DNA of 64,000 bases from Dyella sp. SG609 (GTDB lineage Bacteria > Pseudomonadota > Gammaproteobacteria > Xanthomonadales > Rhodanobacteraceae). Positions 26,566 through 35,394 of the stretch are shown here, piece by piece. Location of the stretch: the NCBI RefSeq assembly GCF_012275375.1, contig NZ_JAAZQJ010000004.1, positions 248,001 to 312,000 of the forward strand. The letters are read 5' to 3'. A program made the translations under genes and the position numbers. The notes below the pieces were generated by a model, which saw only the letters and a list, made by a program, of their open reading frames with translations, had not been told where the DNA came from and did no database searches. How positions within the stretch are numbered: position 1 is the first letter of the stretch; each line of letters starts with the position of its first letter.

Positions 26566-29148
26566 ATGCGGATGGACAAACTGACATCGCGCTTCCAACA
26601 AGCGCTGGCCGACGCGCAATCCATGGCGGTGGGCCGCGACAACAATATGCTCGAACCGGTGCACGTGATGGCCGCGCTGCTCGACCAGCAGGGCGACACC
26701 ACCGCGCCGCTGCTGACCCAGGCCCAGGTCAACGTGCCCACCTTGCGCCAGCGCGTGGGCGAAGCGCTGGACCGCCTGCCCCGCGTCAAAGGCGACGAAG
26801 GCAACGTGCATATCGGCAACGACCTCACGCGCCTGCTCAACCTCACCGACAAGCTCGCGCAGCAGCGCGGCGACCAGTTCATCGCCAGCGAGCTGTTCGT
26901 ACTCGCGGCGCTGGAGGACAAAGGCGATCTCGGCGCGGCGCTGAAGGCCGCGGGCGCCCACAAAGCCAACCTGGAACAGGCGATCGACAAGATTCGCGGA
27001 GGCGAAAAGGTGCAGAGCGAGAATGCCGAGGACCAGCGCCAGGCGCTGGAGAAATACTGCGTCGACCTGACCGCGCGCGCCGAGAGCGGCAAGCTCGATC
27101 CGGTGATCGGCCGCGACGAGGAAATCCGCCGCACCATCCAGGTGCTGCAGCGGCGCACCAAGAACAACCCCGTGCTGATCGGCGAACCCGGCGTGGGCAA
27201 GACCGCCATCGTCGAAGGCCTGGCCCAGCGCATCGTCAACGGCGAAGTGCCCGAAGGCCTGCGCGACCGCCGCGTGCTGGCGCTGGACATGGGCGCGCTG
27301 ATCGCCGGCGCCAAGTTCCGCGGCGAATTCGAGGAGCGCCTGAAGGGCGTGCTCAACGACCTGTCCAAGCAGGAAGGCCGGGTGATCCTGTTCATCGACG
27401 AGCTGCACACCATGGTCGGCGCCGGCAAGGCCGACGGCGCCATGGACGCCGGCAACATGCTCAAGCCCGCGCTGGCGCGCGGCGAGCTGCACTGCATCGG
27501 CGCCACCACCTTGGACGAGTACCGCAAGTACATCGAGAAGGACGCCGCGCTGGAGCGCCGCTTCCAGAAGGTGTTCGTGGGCGAGCCCAGCGTGGAAGAC
27601 ACCATCGCGATTTTGCGCGGCCTCAAGGAACGCTATTCGGTGCACCACGGCGTGGAGATCACCGATCCGGCCATCGTCGCCGCCGCCACGCTGTCCAACC
27701 GCTATATCACCGACCGCCAGCTGCCGGACAAGGCGATCGACCTGATGGACGAGGCGGCCAGCCGCATCCGCATGGAGATCGATTCCAAGCCGGAGGAACT
27801 GGACCGCCTGGAGCGCCGCCTGATCCAGCTGAAGATCCAGCGCGAAATGCTGCGCAAGGAAACCGACGAGGCGTCCAGGAAGCGCCTGGCCGACCTGGAA
27901 AGCGATATCGAAAAACTCGAGCGCGAGTTCTCCGACCTCGACGAAGTGTGGAAGTCGGAGAAGGCGCTGCTGCAGGGCGCGACCAAGATCAAGGAACAGA
28001 TCGAGCAGGCCCGCGTGCAGCTGGAAGCCGCGCAGCGCCGCCAGGACTACGCCAAGATGAGCGAGCTGCAGTACGGCCGCCTGCCGGAACTGGAAAAGCA
28101 GCTCGCCGCCGCACAGGCCGCCGAGAAGCACGAGTTCAAGCTGGTGCAGGACCGCGTCACCGACGAGGAGATCGCCGAGGTCGTATCGCGCTGGACCGGC
28201 ATCCCGGTCAGCAAGATGCTGGAAGGCGAGCGCGAGAAGCTGCTGCATATGGAAGAGGCGCTGCACAAGCGCGTGGTCGGCCAGGACGAAGCGGTGCGCG
28301 CGGTGTCCGACGCGATCCGCCGCGCGCGTGCCGGCCTGTCCGATCCGAACCGCCCGTATGGCTCCTTCCTGTTCCTGGGCCCTACCGGCGTGGGCAAGAC
28401 CGAGCTGTGCAAGGCGCTGGCCGAGTTCCTGTTCGATACGCAGGACGCGATGGTGCGCATCGACATGAGCGAGTTCATGGAGAAGCACTCGGTAAGCCGC
28501 CTGATCGGCGCGCCCCCCGGCTATGTCGGCTACGAGGAAGGCGGCTATCTCACCGAGGCGGTGCGCCGCCGTCCGTACAGCGTGATCCTGCTGGACGAGG
28601 TGGAGAAGGCCCATCCGGACGTGTTCAACATCCTGCTGCAGGTGCTCGACGATGGCCGCCTCACCGACGGCCAGGGCCGCACGGTGGATTTCCGCAATAC
28701 CGTGATCGTGATGACCTCCAACCTGGGCTCGCAGCTGATCCAGGAGCAGGCCGGCGATTCCGAAGCGGACTACCTGCAGATGAAGGCCTCGGTGCTGGGC
28801 GTGGTGCAGGCGCACTTCCGTCCTGAGTTCATCAACCGCCTGGACGAGCTGGTGGTGTTCCGCCCGCTGGAGAAGAAGCAGATCCGCAAGATCGCCCTGA
28901 TCCAGCTGATCCACCTGGAAAAGCGCCTGGCCGAACGCCAGCTGCGCCTGGAGATCGGCGAGAAGGCGCTGGACCTGCTGGGCAATGTGGGCTTCGATCC
29001 GGTGTATGGCGCGCGGCCGCTGAAGCGGGCGATCCAGCAGCAGCTGGAGAATCCGCTGGCGAAGGAGATTCTCGAAGGCCGGTACGCGCCGGGCGATGTC
29101 ATCGGGGTGGATGCGGAAGGCGGGCAGTTGGTGTTTCGCACGCAGTAA
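26566..29148 (+). CDS. clpB: ATP-dependent disaggregase ClpB
   Basis: 860 residues: an N-terminal repeat domain, a first AAA+ module with Walker A GEPGVGKT, a coiled-coil middle domain (about 400-530, [17 protein letters not shown]), and a second AAA+ module with GPTGVGKT. ClpB works with DnaK to pull proteins out of aggregates. The start [18 protein letters not shown] matches the family N-terminus. It lies on the same strand as rluD-pgeF but is separated from them by the opposed ots operon. Confidence 0.98.
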   Translation: MRMDKLTSRFQQALADAQSMAVGRDNNMLEPVHVMAALLDQQGDTTAPLLTQAQVNVPTLRQRVGEALDRLPRVKGDEGNVHIGNDLTRLLNLTDKLAQQRGDQFIASELFVLAALEDKGDLGAALKAAGAHKANLEQAIDKIRGGEKVQSENAEDQRQALEKYCVDLTARAESGKLDPVIGRDEEIRRTIQVLQRRTKNNPVLIGEPGVGKTAIVEGLAQRIVNGEVPEGLRDRRVLALDMGALIAGAKFRGEFEERLKGVLNDLSKQEGRVILFIDELHTMVGAGKADGAMDAGNMLKPALARGELHCIGATTLDEYRKYIEKDAALERRFQKVFVGEPSVEDTIAILRGLKERYSVHHGVEITDPAIVAAATLSNRYITDRQLPDKAIDLMDEAASRIRMEIDSKPEELDRLERRLIQLKIQREMLRKETDEASRKRLADLESDIEKLEREFSDLDEVWKSEKALLQGATKIKEQIEQARVQLEAAQRRQDYAKMSELQYGRLPELEKQLAAAQAAEKHEFKLVQDRVTDEEIAEVVSRWTGIPVSKMLEGEREKLLHMEEALHKRVVGQDEAVRAVSDAIRRARAGLSDPNRPYGSFLFLGPTGVGKTELCKALAEFLFDTQDAMVRIDMSEFMEKHSVSRLIGAPPGYVGYEEGGYLTEAVRRRPYSVILLDEVEKAHPDVFNILLQVLDDGRLTDGQGRTVDFRNTVIVMTSNLGSQLIQEQAGDSEADYLQMKASVLGVVQAHFRPEFINRLDELVVFRPLEKKQIRKIALIQLIHLEKRLAERQLRLEIGEKALDLLGNVGFDPVYGARPLKRAIQQQLENPLAKEILEGRYAPGDVIGVDAEGGQLVFRTQ

Positions 29149-29154
29149 AAAAAG

Positions 29155-29184
29155 AAAGGCGCCCACAGGGCGCCTTTTCTTTTT
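29155..29184 (+). terminator. Intrinsic terminator of clpB
   Basis: AAAGGCGCCC-aca-GGGCGCCTTTTCTTTTT, starting 7 bp after the clpB stop. Confidence 0.88.
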
Positions 29185-29186
29185 CC

Positions 29187-29334
29187 CCCTCTCCCCTCCG
29201 GGGAGAGGGCTGGGGTGAGGGGTCGGGCGGAGCGGAGAAGCAGAAGCAGCAAGCAGGCCGCGCCCTGTCGAACCCTTCCCGCGAGCCCCGGCCCCTCATC
29301 TGGCTGCCGCCATCTTCTCCCCGGAGGGGAGAAG
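29187..29334. repeat. Palindromic repeats between clpB and phospholipase gene
   Basis: CCCTCTCCCC-tcc-GGGGAGAGGG at 29187-29209 and CTTCTCCCC-gga-GGGGAGAAG at 29314-29334 flank about 100 bp without a gene. They are members of the dispersed family also seen at 7070 and 31910. Confidence 0.7.
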
Positions 29335-29340
29335 AGTTCG

Positions 29341-31353
29341 CTAGCGGGGTTCGCTGATACTTGGCAGGCCGTTTTCCATATGCCCCGCCAACCGCCGCCA
29401 ATAACCACCAAGCTCAGCAACCGTCACGCTCAAGTCGTACCAGTTGGCATGGCCACCCAGTGCCCAACTGTCATTCACCGTAGCCCCGGCGGCGACCGAA
29501 TAAATCCGCACATCGCCCTCCACATAAGCATTGCTGACCGTCACGGTGCATGCCGCGCCGCCGTTATTGGTCACGGCCAGCCGCAGGCGATTGCCTGCGG
29601 CGTCGTAGCTCGCCGCCACTTCCGGCGCCGCACCCATCCCGGTCGCCACGCTGCCGCGATACTGCCGCAGAAAACCATTCGGCCCATGCGCCTCCAGGTC
29701 GTACACGCCCTGGGTGTAACGCGCCGCGCTCCAGTAATCCGACAGCTGCTTGCCCGCCTCCACCGTGTAGCGCCATGGCCCGTCGCTGCGGTTCGCCGCA
29801 TACACCTGGAACACCGCGCCGGCCGCACCGTCGTTATGGAAGTCGATCCAGTAGCGCCCCGCCGCCGCATCCACCCGGCCATCCGCACGCAGCGTGTAAG
29901 GCAGCGCGCGCGCCGGCCGCGTACCCGCTTCCTGCGCCGGCATCGCCTGTGTGGAGGGAATACTCGGCGCCGGCAGGTTCTTGCACTGCTGGTCCGCCGC
30001 GGCGGTGTAGCCGGTGGTGGAGGGCAAGCCGGGCCAGCCGCTGTTGCTGCCGCTGAAATCGAAGGCGCTGAGCAGGTCGCCGCACACCGCGCGGCGCCAG
30101 GCGCTGATATTCGGCTCCATCACGCCGAAACGCTGCTCCAGGAAACGCAGCACCGAGGTGTGGTCGAACACCTGCGAACACACCCAGCCGCCGCGCGTCC
30201 ACGGCGACACCACGATCAGCGGCACGCGGAAGCCCAGGCCGATCGGCTGGCCGTTGCTGATCTCGCCCGTCACGCTCACCGTGGACAAGCCGTCGTTGGG
30301 CGAAGCCGGCGGCGTCGGCGGCGGCACGTGGTCGAAGAAGCCGCCGTTCTCGTCGTAGTTGAGGATGAAGGCGGTCTTGGCCCACACCGCCGGATGGGCG
30401 GCGAGCGCGGCGAGCAGGCGCGCGCTCAGGTCCTCGCCGTAGGCCGGCTTGAAGCTGGCGTGTTCGGACAGGTAATCGGCGGCCACGATCCACGACACCT
30501 GCGGCAGCGTGTCGTTGGCCACGTCCTGGGCGAACGCGGCGACCATGTCCGCCTGCGTCGCCATGCCCTTGTCGTGCAGCGGCGTGCCCGGCTTGGCCTG
30601 CTTGAAGTTCTTGAACCAGGCCAGCGCGTTGTCGTCGAAGTTGTTGCTCTCCTGGTAGACCTTCCAGCTCACGCCGGCCTTTTCCAGGCGCTCGGCATAG
30701 GTGGTCCAGGTAAAGCCCGCGCTCGGCTCGGTGTTGTCCAGCACCGCCGCCTGGCCCACCGACAAGCCGTTGCTGCCGGTCATCGCATGCAGGCGGTTGG
30801 GGTTGGTCTGGGTGAGGGTGGCGGCGAAGTAGTGGTCGCAGATGGTGAAAGCGTCGGCCAGCGCGTAATAGAACGGCAGGTCGGCTCGCTCGAAATGGCC
30901 CATGCCGAGGCCGGCCGCGCGTGCGGTGTTCCAGGCGTCGAACTTGCCCTTGTTGAAGATCGCCGTGTCCACCGGGTAGTTCATCGCCGGCGCATTGGCG
31001 CAGATCGCGCTGGTGGTCGCGGTATTCATGCGGAACGGCAGCAGATAGCCGTCCGTATTTCCTGTGTAGGGCTGCTGCCACACGTTGCGCGCGCCGCCGG
31101 GCAGCGGCGCCGGCACGCGGTCGCCGAAGCCGCGCACGCCGCGCAGGCTGCCGTAGTAGTGGTCGAAGGAGCGGTTCTCCTGCATGAAGATCACCACGTG
31201 CTTGACGTCGGTGAGGTTGCCGGTGCCGGTCGGGGAGGGGGCGGCCAGGGCCTGGCGCAGGGTTTCGGGGAGCAGGGAGGCTGCGGCGAGGCCGCCGGCG
31301 GAGGCGGCGGTCATCTGCAGGAATCGGCGTCGCTTGGGGTCGATTTCGCTCAT
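29341..31353 (-). CDS. Tat-exported phospholipase C / phosphoesterase
   Basis: 670 residues. The N-terminus carries a twin-arginine signal (RRRFLQMTAA, residues 8-17) and a hydrophobic stretch ending in ALA-AP. The catalytic domain opens with VKHVVIFMQENRSFDHYYG, diagnostic for the bacterial non-haemolytic phospholipase C/acid phosphatase family, and has the metal-binding DENGGFFDH motif. Two C-terminal beta domains (about 480-670) follow, typical of phosphocholine-specific members. It is exported folded to the periplasm or beyond to release phosphate or phosphocholine from phospholipids. It is a stand-alone gene. Confidence 0.9.
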   Translation of the reverse strand: MSEIDPKRRRFLQMTAASAGGLAAASLLPETLRQALAAPSPTGTGNLTDVKHVVIFMQENRSFDHYYGSLRGVRGFGDRVPAPLPGGARNVWQQPYTGNTDGYLLPFRMNTATTSAICANAPAMNYPVDTAIFNKGKFDAWNTARAAGLGMGHFERADLPFYYALADAFTICDHYFAATLTQTNPNRLHAMTGSNGLSVGQAAVLDNTEPSAGFTWTTYAERLEKAGVSWKVYQESNNFDDNALAWFKNFKQAKPGTPLHDKGMATQADMVAAFAQDVANDTLPQVSWIVAADYLSEHASFKPAYGEDLSARLLAALAAHPAVWAKTAFILNYDENGGFFDHVPPPTPPASPNDGLSTVSVTGEISNGQPIGLGFRVPLIVVSPWTRGGWVCSQVFDHTSVLRFLEQRFGVMEPNISAWRRAVCGDLLSAFDFSGSNSGWPGLPSTTGYTAAADQQCKNLPAPSIPSTQAMPAQEAGTRPARALPYTLRADGRVDAAAGRYWIDFHNDGAAGAVFQVYAANRSDGPWRYTVEAGKQLSDYWSAARYTQGVYDLEAHGPNGFLRQYRGSVATGMGAAPEVAASYDAAGNRLRLAVTNNGGAACTVTVSNAYVEGDVRIYSVAAGATVNDSWALGGHANWYDLSVTVAELGGYWRRLAGHMENGLPSISEPR

Positions 31354-31611
31354 GGGGGCGCTCGGGTGCTGCCTGATTGCGGGCTGTGCCTAGCTAATCG
31401 CAGTGGTGTTGCAGTGCCTTGCCAGCTGTGCGTCAGTGGGGAGACACATGGTGGACTGGGGGTGAAGGGGGCTAGCGAGTGGCGCGCCTTGCCGCCCCCT
31501 ACTCGTCATCCCGGCGTAGGCCGGGATCCAGTGGCGATGGCGCTCGGTTGTCGCGTTGACGCGTATGGGTCTCGCCGTTGGCGAGGGTTTCGCCCCGCTG
31601 CCGCGGGACGA

Positions 31612-31817
31612 GTTACTTTTTCTCTGCGTGCCCAGAGAAAAAGTAACCAAAAAGAGAGGGCACCCTGCTTGGCGCCCTCAGCAGCGCAGCTGCTGAGGGT
31701 CCGTGAGGGCTGGCCGGGCTTTTTGACAGGGCATCCATGCCCTGATCAAAAAGGCGAGGACTCCTGTCCTCGCCCCCTGCGGGGCCTGATCGTCCAGCCC
31801 TCACCGCCGGCGCCAAG
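31612..31817. repeat. Branched multi-hairpin palindromic element
   Basis: GTTACTTTTTCTCTG/CAGAGAAAAAGTAAC (31612-31647) precedes an outer stem CTTGGCGCC/GGCGCCAAG (31668-31676, 31809-31817). That encloses CCCTCAGCAGC/GCTGCTGAGGG (31675-31699) and a second stem GTGAGGGCTGG/CCAGCCCTCAC (31703-31713, 31794-31804). The second stem holds a CTTTTTGA...TCAAAAAG hairpin (31719-31753) and GGCGAGGAC/GTCCTCGCC (31753-31774). The whole folds like a branched RNA or cruciform. A partial relative is at 7295. Confidence 0.7.
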
Positions 31818-31909
31818 GGGACCCTGAAGATCAAGAGCAAGAGCGCACCAGCGGAACGCCGCGGCTGCGCCGCGTGCTCTTCGCTCGATTTTCGCCCCAC
31901 CCGTCATCC

Positions 31910-31932
31910 CCCTCTCCCCGCCGGGGAGAGGG
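31910..31932. repeat. CCCTCTCCCC palindromic repeat
   Basis: Arms 31910-31919 and 31923-31932 with loop GCC; same family as 7070-7092 and 29187-29209. Confidence 0.75.
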
Positions 31933-32000
31933 TCGGGGTGAGGGGCCGGGGCTCGCCATGACACCTCCTACTCGTCATGACGAGCACCCCCTTGTCGTAC

Positions 32001-32009
32001 TGCTAAGAT
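32001..32009 (+). promoter_or_regulatory. Extended -10 promoter of the cobalamin operon
   Basis: TGCTAAGAT is an extended -10 (TGnTANNAT form). Transcription would begin near 32016, just ahead of the riboswitch. No good -35 is visible, as allowed for extended -10 promoters. Confidence 0.5.
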
Positions 32010-32025
32010 GCCCGGGCCTGAGGTG

Positions 32026-32205
32026 ACCGCCGGCCTGGCCGGTGGTTGAAACGGGAATCCGGTGCGCCGTATTGACGGCTATTCCGGAGCTGCCCCCGCA
32101 ACGGTAGGCGAGACACGATCGGCGGAAGCCACTGTGCTGCGAAGCATGGGAAGGCGCCGGTCGGGGAGGCATCAGCCTTCGCTCGCGAGCCCGGAGACCG
32201 GCCTC
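32026..32205 (+). promoter_or_regulatory. Cobalamin (adenosylcobalamin) riboswitch
   Basis: Conserved pieces appear in order: GGTGGTTGAAACGGGAATCCGGTGC (about 32041-32065) matching the P3-P4 start, the B12 box-like GCTGCCCCCGCAACGGTA (about 32089-32106), GCCACTG (about 32128-32134), GGGAAGGCGCC (32148-32158), and the closing GAGCCCGGAGACCGGCC (32187-32203). High cobalamin should repress the downstream operon. It lies 130 bp upstream of the btuB start. Confidence 0.93.
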
Positions 32206-32323
32206 GAGGTGAACCGGACATGCGGTGGGCGTGCTCCTGGCGAGCGCGCCCTCGTCGTGCGTCCGTCCGGAGCTCCTTCCGCCTGTCCTGCAACCGAAGC
32301 GATTCCGCGCGGGCAGGCGCGGT

Positions 32324-32339
32324 CCAGGAGCCACCAGTG
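32324..32339 (+). promoter_or_regulatory. btuB ribosome binding site and GTG start, with possible anti-SD
   Basis: CCAGGAGC (32324-32331) contains AGGAG at 6 bp from the GTG start (32337). GCTCCTGG at 32233-32240, shortly after the riboswitch, is its perfect 8-base complement. If paired, it would hide the ribosome site, which would make this a translational switch. Confidence 0.55.
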
Positions 32340-34193
32340 TCATTGCATGTTCCGTCCTTGCGCCGGTCCGCGTTTGCGGCCGCGTTTTCCCTTGTCTTGC
32401 TTTCCACCGCCGCGCAGGCCGACGAGCCTTCGCAGGACCTCAAGGGCGTGGTGGTCACCGCCACCCGCACCGAGCAGAGCGAATCGGCCACGCTCGCCGC
32501 CGTCACCGTGATCGACCGCGCCGAGATCGAGCGCCTGCAGCCGCAATCCGTGGCGGACCTGCTGCAAGGCACGCCGGGCCTGTCGATGGCCAACAACGGC
32601 GGCCCGGGCAAAGCCACCTCGCTGTTCCTGCGCGGCACCGAGGCCGACCACGTGCTGGTGCTGGTGGATGGCGTGAAGATCGGCTCGGCCACCCTGGGCC
32701 AGCCGTCGATCCAGAACATCCCGGTGGAGCAGATCGAGCGCATCGAGATCGTGCGCGGTCCGTTCTCCAGCCTCTACGGTTCGGAAGCGCTGGGCGGCGT
32801 GATCCAGATCTTTACCCGACGCCCCAGCGGCGCCTTCGAGCCGAACCTGGAGCTGGGCTACGGCAGCAACGACAGCTTCCGCGGCGCCGCCGGCCTGGCC
32901 GGCAAGGTCGGCGAGGGCTGGTATGCGGTGCAGGCCACGCACGAGGACACCGACGGCATCAACGCCTGCCGCGGCAAGCCGTCGCCGCGCGGCGCGGGCT
33001 GCTTCGTCAACGAACCGGACCGCGACGGCTTCCGGGACAGCTCCGTCTCGCTCAAGGGCGGCTACCGCTTCAGCGACGCCTGGGACGCCGACGCGCAGTG
33101 GCTGCGCAGCTGGGGCTACAACGCCTACGACGGCTCCACCAGCAACCAGTCCGACGTGGTGCAGCAGGTCTACGGTGCACGCGTGCACTGGCGGCCGAGC
33201 CGCGATTTCACGCTCACCGCGAGCGCCGGCCAGAGCGCCGACCTCGGCGACAACTACCTCAACGGCCGCTACACCAGCACCTTCGATACGCACCGCGATC
33301 TCGGCTCGCTGCAGGGCGACCTCAATCTCGGCGGCGGCCTGTGGAGCCTGGGCTACGACTGGCAGCGCGATCGTGTCGACAGCAACACCAGCTATGCGCG
33401 CGACCAGCGCCTCAACCGCGGCCTGTTCGCGCAGTGGCAGCAGGCGTTCGGCGTGCAGTCGCTGCAGGCCAGCCTGCGCCACGACGACAACCAGCAGTTC
33501 GGCGGCAAGACCACCGGCAGCCTGCTGTGGGGCTGGGACTTCACGCCGGGCATGCGCCTCACCGCCAGCGCCGGTTCCGCCTACAAGGCGCCGACCTTCA
33601 ACGAGCTGTACTACCCCGGCTACGGCAACACCGCGCTGCGGCCCGAAAGCTCGCGCAGCTACGAGCTGGGCCTGCGCGGCACGCCGGGCTGGGGCCTGTG
33701 GTCGCTCAATGCCTTCGAAACCCGCATCCGCGACCTGATCGCCTACGACGCCTCGCGCGGCGTGCCGGGCAATGTCGACCGCGCGCGCATCCGCGGCGCC
33801 GAAGCGGTGGCGTCCACCACGCTGGCCGGCTGGACCTTGCGCGGCACCGCTACCTGGCTGGATCCGCGCAACCGCAGCGACACCTACCGCGACAAGCTGC
33901 TGCCGCGCCGTGCCCCGCGCAGCGCGCGCGTGGATGCGGATCGCGGCTTCGGCGACTTCAGCATCGGCGCCAGCGTGTACGCGGCGGGCAAGCGCTACGA
34001 CGACCTGGCGAACGGCTATCGCCTGGGCGGCTATGCGCTCACCGACCTGCGCCTGGCCTATGCGCTGGACCGCGACTGGAAAGTGCAGCTGAGCGTGCGC
34101 AATGCCTTCGACAAGCACTACGAGACCGCGGCCTATTACAACCAGCCCGGCCGCACCGCGATGCTCAGCGTGAGCTACCGGCCCGCGCAGTGA
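32337..34193 (+). CDS. btuB: Outer-membrane cobalamin receptor BtuB
   Basis: 618 residues: signal peptide ending TAAQA-D, TonB box region DLKGVVVTATR (34-44), plug (SVADLLQGTPGLSMANNGGPG, VEQIERIEIVRGPFSSLYGSEALGGVIQI) and a 22-strand barrel ending in SYRPAQ. It imports corrinoids using TonB. The GTG start was chosen because of the AGGAG at 6 bp and a length equal to the E. coli protein; an upstream in-frame ATG at 32220 would lack these. It is controlled by the cobalamin riboswitch. Confidence 0.94.
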   Translation: MSLHVPSLRRSAFAAAFSLVLLSTAAQADEPSQDLKGVVVTATRTEQSESATLAAVTVIDRAEIERLQPQSVADLLQGTPGLSMANNGGPGKATSLFLRGTEADHVLVLVDGVKIGSATLGQPSIQNIPVEQIERIEIVRGPFSSLYGSEALGGVIQIFTRRPSGAFEPNLELGYGSNDSFRGAAGLAGKVGEGWYAVQATHEDTDGINACRGKPSPRGAGCFVNEPDRDGFRDSSVSLKGGYRFSDAWDADAQWLRSWGYNAYDGSTSNQSDVVQQVYGARVHWRPSRDFTLTASAGQSADLGDNYLNGRYTSTFDTHRDLGSLQGDLNLGGGLWSLGYDWQRDRVDSNTSYARDQRLNRGLFAQWQQAFGVQSLQASLRHDDNQQFGGKTTGSLLWGWDFTPGMRLTASAGSAYKAPTFNELYYPGYGNTALRPESSRSYELGLRGTPGWGLWSLNAFETRIRDLIAYDASRGVPGNVDRARIRGAEAVASTTLAGWTLRGTATWLDPRNRSDTYRDKLLPRRAPRSARVDADRGFGDFSIGASVYAAGKRYDDLANGYRLGGYALTDLRLAYALDRDWKVQLSVRNAFDKHYETAAYYNQPGRTAMLSVSYRPAQ

Positions 34194-34219
34194 ATCCCCT
34201 CCGCCCCGAGGACCGCACC

Positions 34220-34795
34220 ATGTCCACCGCCATGCCACGCTTCTCCGTACCGCTCGCCATCGTGTTCGCCGCGGTGATGATCGCCACGCGCTTCCATCAC
34301 TTCGGCACCGCGCTGCATCTGCCCGATGCCTCGATGGCGCTGTTCTTCCTGGGCGGCCTGTGGCTGCGGCGGCACCTGGCCTTTGCCGCGTTCATGGCGC
34401 TGGCGGTGGTGCTGGACTGGGTGTCGGTGTCGTATGCCGGCGTCAGCGATTTCTGCGTGACGCCGGCCTACTCGTTCCTGCTGCCCGCGTATGCGGTGCT
34501 GTGGTACGCGGGGCGGCTGTGGTCAGCGCGGATGGCGCCGGCGCCGCTGGCGCTGGCCGGTGCGTTCGGCGTGGCGCTGGTGGCGGCTTCGGTCTCGTTC
34601 GCCATTTCCAACGGCGCGTTCTACTGGCTGGGCGGGCGCTATGCGAATCCGCACCTGGGCGAGTACGTTGCCCGCTTGTGGCAGTGGGGCCCGCTGTTCG
34701 TGCGCACCACGCTGACCTATGTGATCGTGGCGCTGGCGGCGTACTGGGCGCTGGCGCGCGTGAACTCCACCCGCCAGGCAGGAACCCGGGCATGA
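34220..34795 (+). CDS. btuM: Probable solo cobalamin transporter BtuM
   Basis: 191 residues with about six membrane segments and no soluble domain. D66, C79 and Y84 (LDW, DFCVTPAY) have the spacing of the Asp, Cys and Tyr that I recall as conserved in BtuM of Thiobacillus denitrificans (D67, C80, Y85), where the Cys ligates cobalt and removes cyanide. BtuM is an ECF S-component-like protein that carries B12 across the inner membrane without an ATPase module. The place right after btuB and before cobO, and the absence of btuCD here, support this. Overlaps cobO by 4 bp. Confidence 0.75.
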   Translation: MSTAMPRFSVPLAIVFAAVMIATRFHHFGTALHLPDASMALFFLGGLWLRRHLAFAAFMALAVVLDWVSVSYAGVSDFCVTPAYSFLLPAYAVLWYAGRLWSARMAPAPLALAGAFGVALVAASVSFAISNGAFYWLGGRYANPHLGEYVARLWQWGPLFVRTTLTYVIVALAAYWALARVNSTRQAGTRA

Positions 34796-35394
34796 GCGAC
34801 GAAGAACTGCGCCACCGCGAGCGCATGCAGCGCAAGAAGGAGCTGGTCGACCGCAAGATCGCCCGCGCCACCATCGACCGCGGCGTGCTGGTAGTGAACA
34901 CCGGCAACGGCAAGGGCAAGAGCTCGTCGGGCTTCGGCATGCTGGCGCGCTCGCTCGGCCACGGTTTCCACTGCGGCGTGGTGCAGTTCATCAAGGGCAG
35001 CTTCTCCACCGGCGAGGAGGCGTTCTTCCGCCGCTTTCCGGACATGGTCGACTACCACGTGATGGGCGAGGGCTTTACCTGGGAAACCCAGGACAAGGCG
35101 CGCGACGTCGCCGCCGCGCAGGCCGCCTGGCAGATCGCCGCGCGCATGCTGGCGGACGAGCGCTACCGGCTGGTGTTGCTGGACGAGCTGAATATCGCGC
35201 TGGTCAAGCAGTACGTGACGCTGGAGCACGTGCTGCCCGCGCTGGCCGCGCGTCCGGCCGGCCAGCACGTGGTGATCACCGGCCGCGGCGCGCCCGATGC
35301 GCTGGTGGCGGTGGCCGATACGGTGACCGAGATGCGCGTGGTCAAGCATGCGTTCGAGGCGGGCATCCGCGCGCAGCTGGGAGTCGAGCTGTGA
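34792..35394 (+). CDS. cobO: Cob(I)alamin adenosyltransferase, CobO/BtuR type
   Basis: 200 residues with P-loop [11 protein letters not shown] (36-46), family motifs VVQFIKGSF and LLDELNIAL, and the C-terminal TGRGAPDAL. It transfers the 5'-deoxyadenosyl group of ATP to cob(I)alamin or earlier corrinoids. Its ATGA overlap with btuM suggests that imported corrinoid is adenosylated at once. Confidence 0.95.
   Translation: MSDEELRHRERMQRKKELVDRKIARATIDRGVLVVNTGNGKGKSSSGFGMLARSLGHGFHCGVVQFIKGSFSTGEEAFFRRFPDMVDYHVMGEGFTWETQDKARDVAAAQAAWQIAARMLADERYRLVLLDELNIALVKQYVTLEHVLPALAARPAGQHVVITGRGAPDALVAVADTVTEMRVVKHAFEAGIRAQLGVEL

Larger units (their letters stand above)
31354..32000. other. Non-coding region rich in palindromes upstream of the cobalamin operon
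   Basis: About 650 bp with no credible gene. It contains a GTCATCCCGGCGTAGGCCGGGAT repeat fragment (about 31504-31530), the branched palindromic element (31612-31817), a CCCTCTCCCC palindrome (31910-31932) and a perfect CTCGTCATGACGAG palindrome (31971-31984) just before the riboswitch promoter. Confidence 0.65.

Noticed and set aside
26560..29166. An 868-codon open frame antisense to clpB
   Set aside because: A shadow of a highly conserved gene; the product is low-complexity and lacks recognisable domains.
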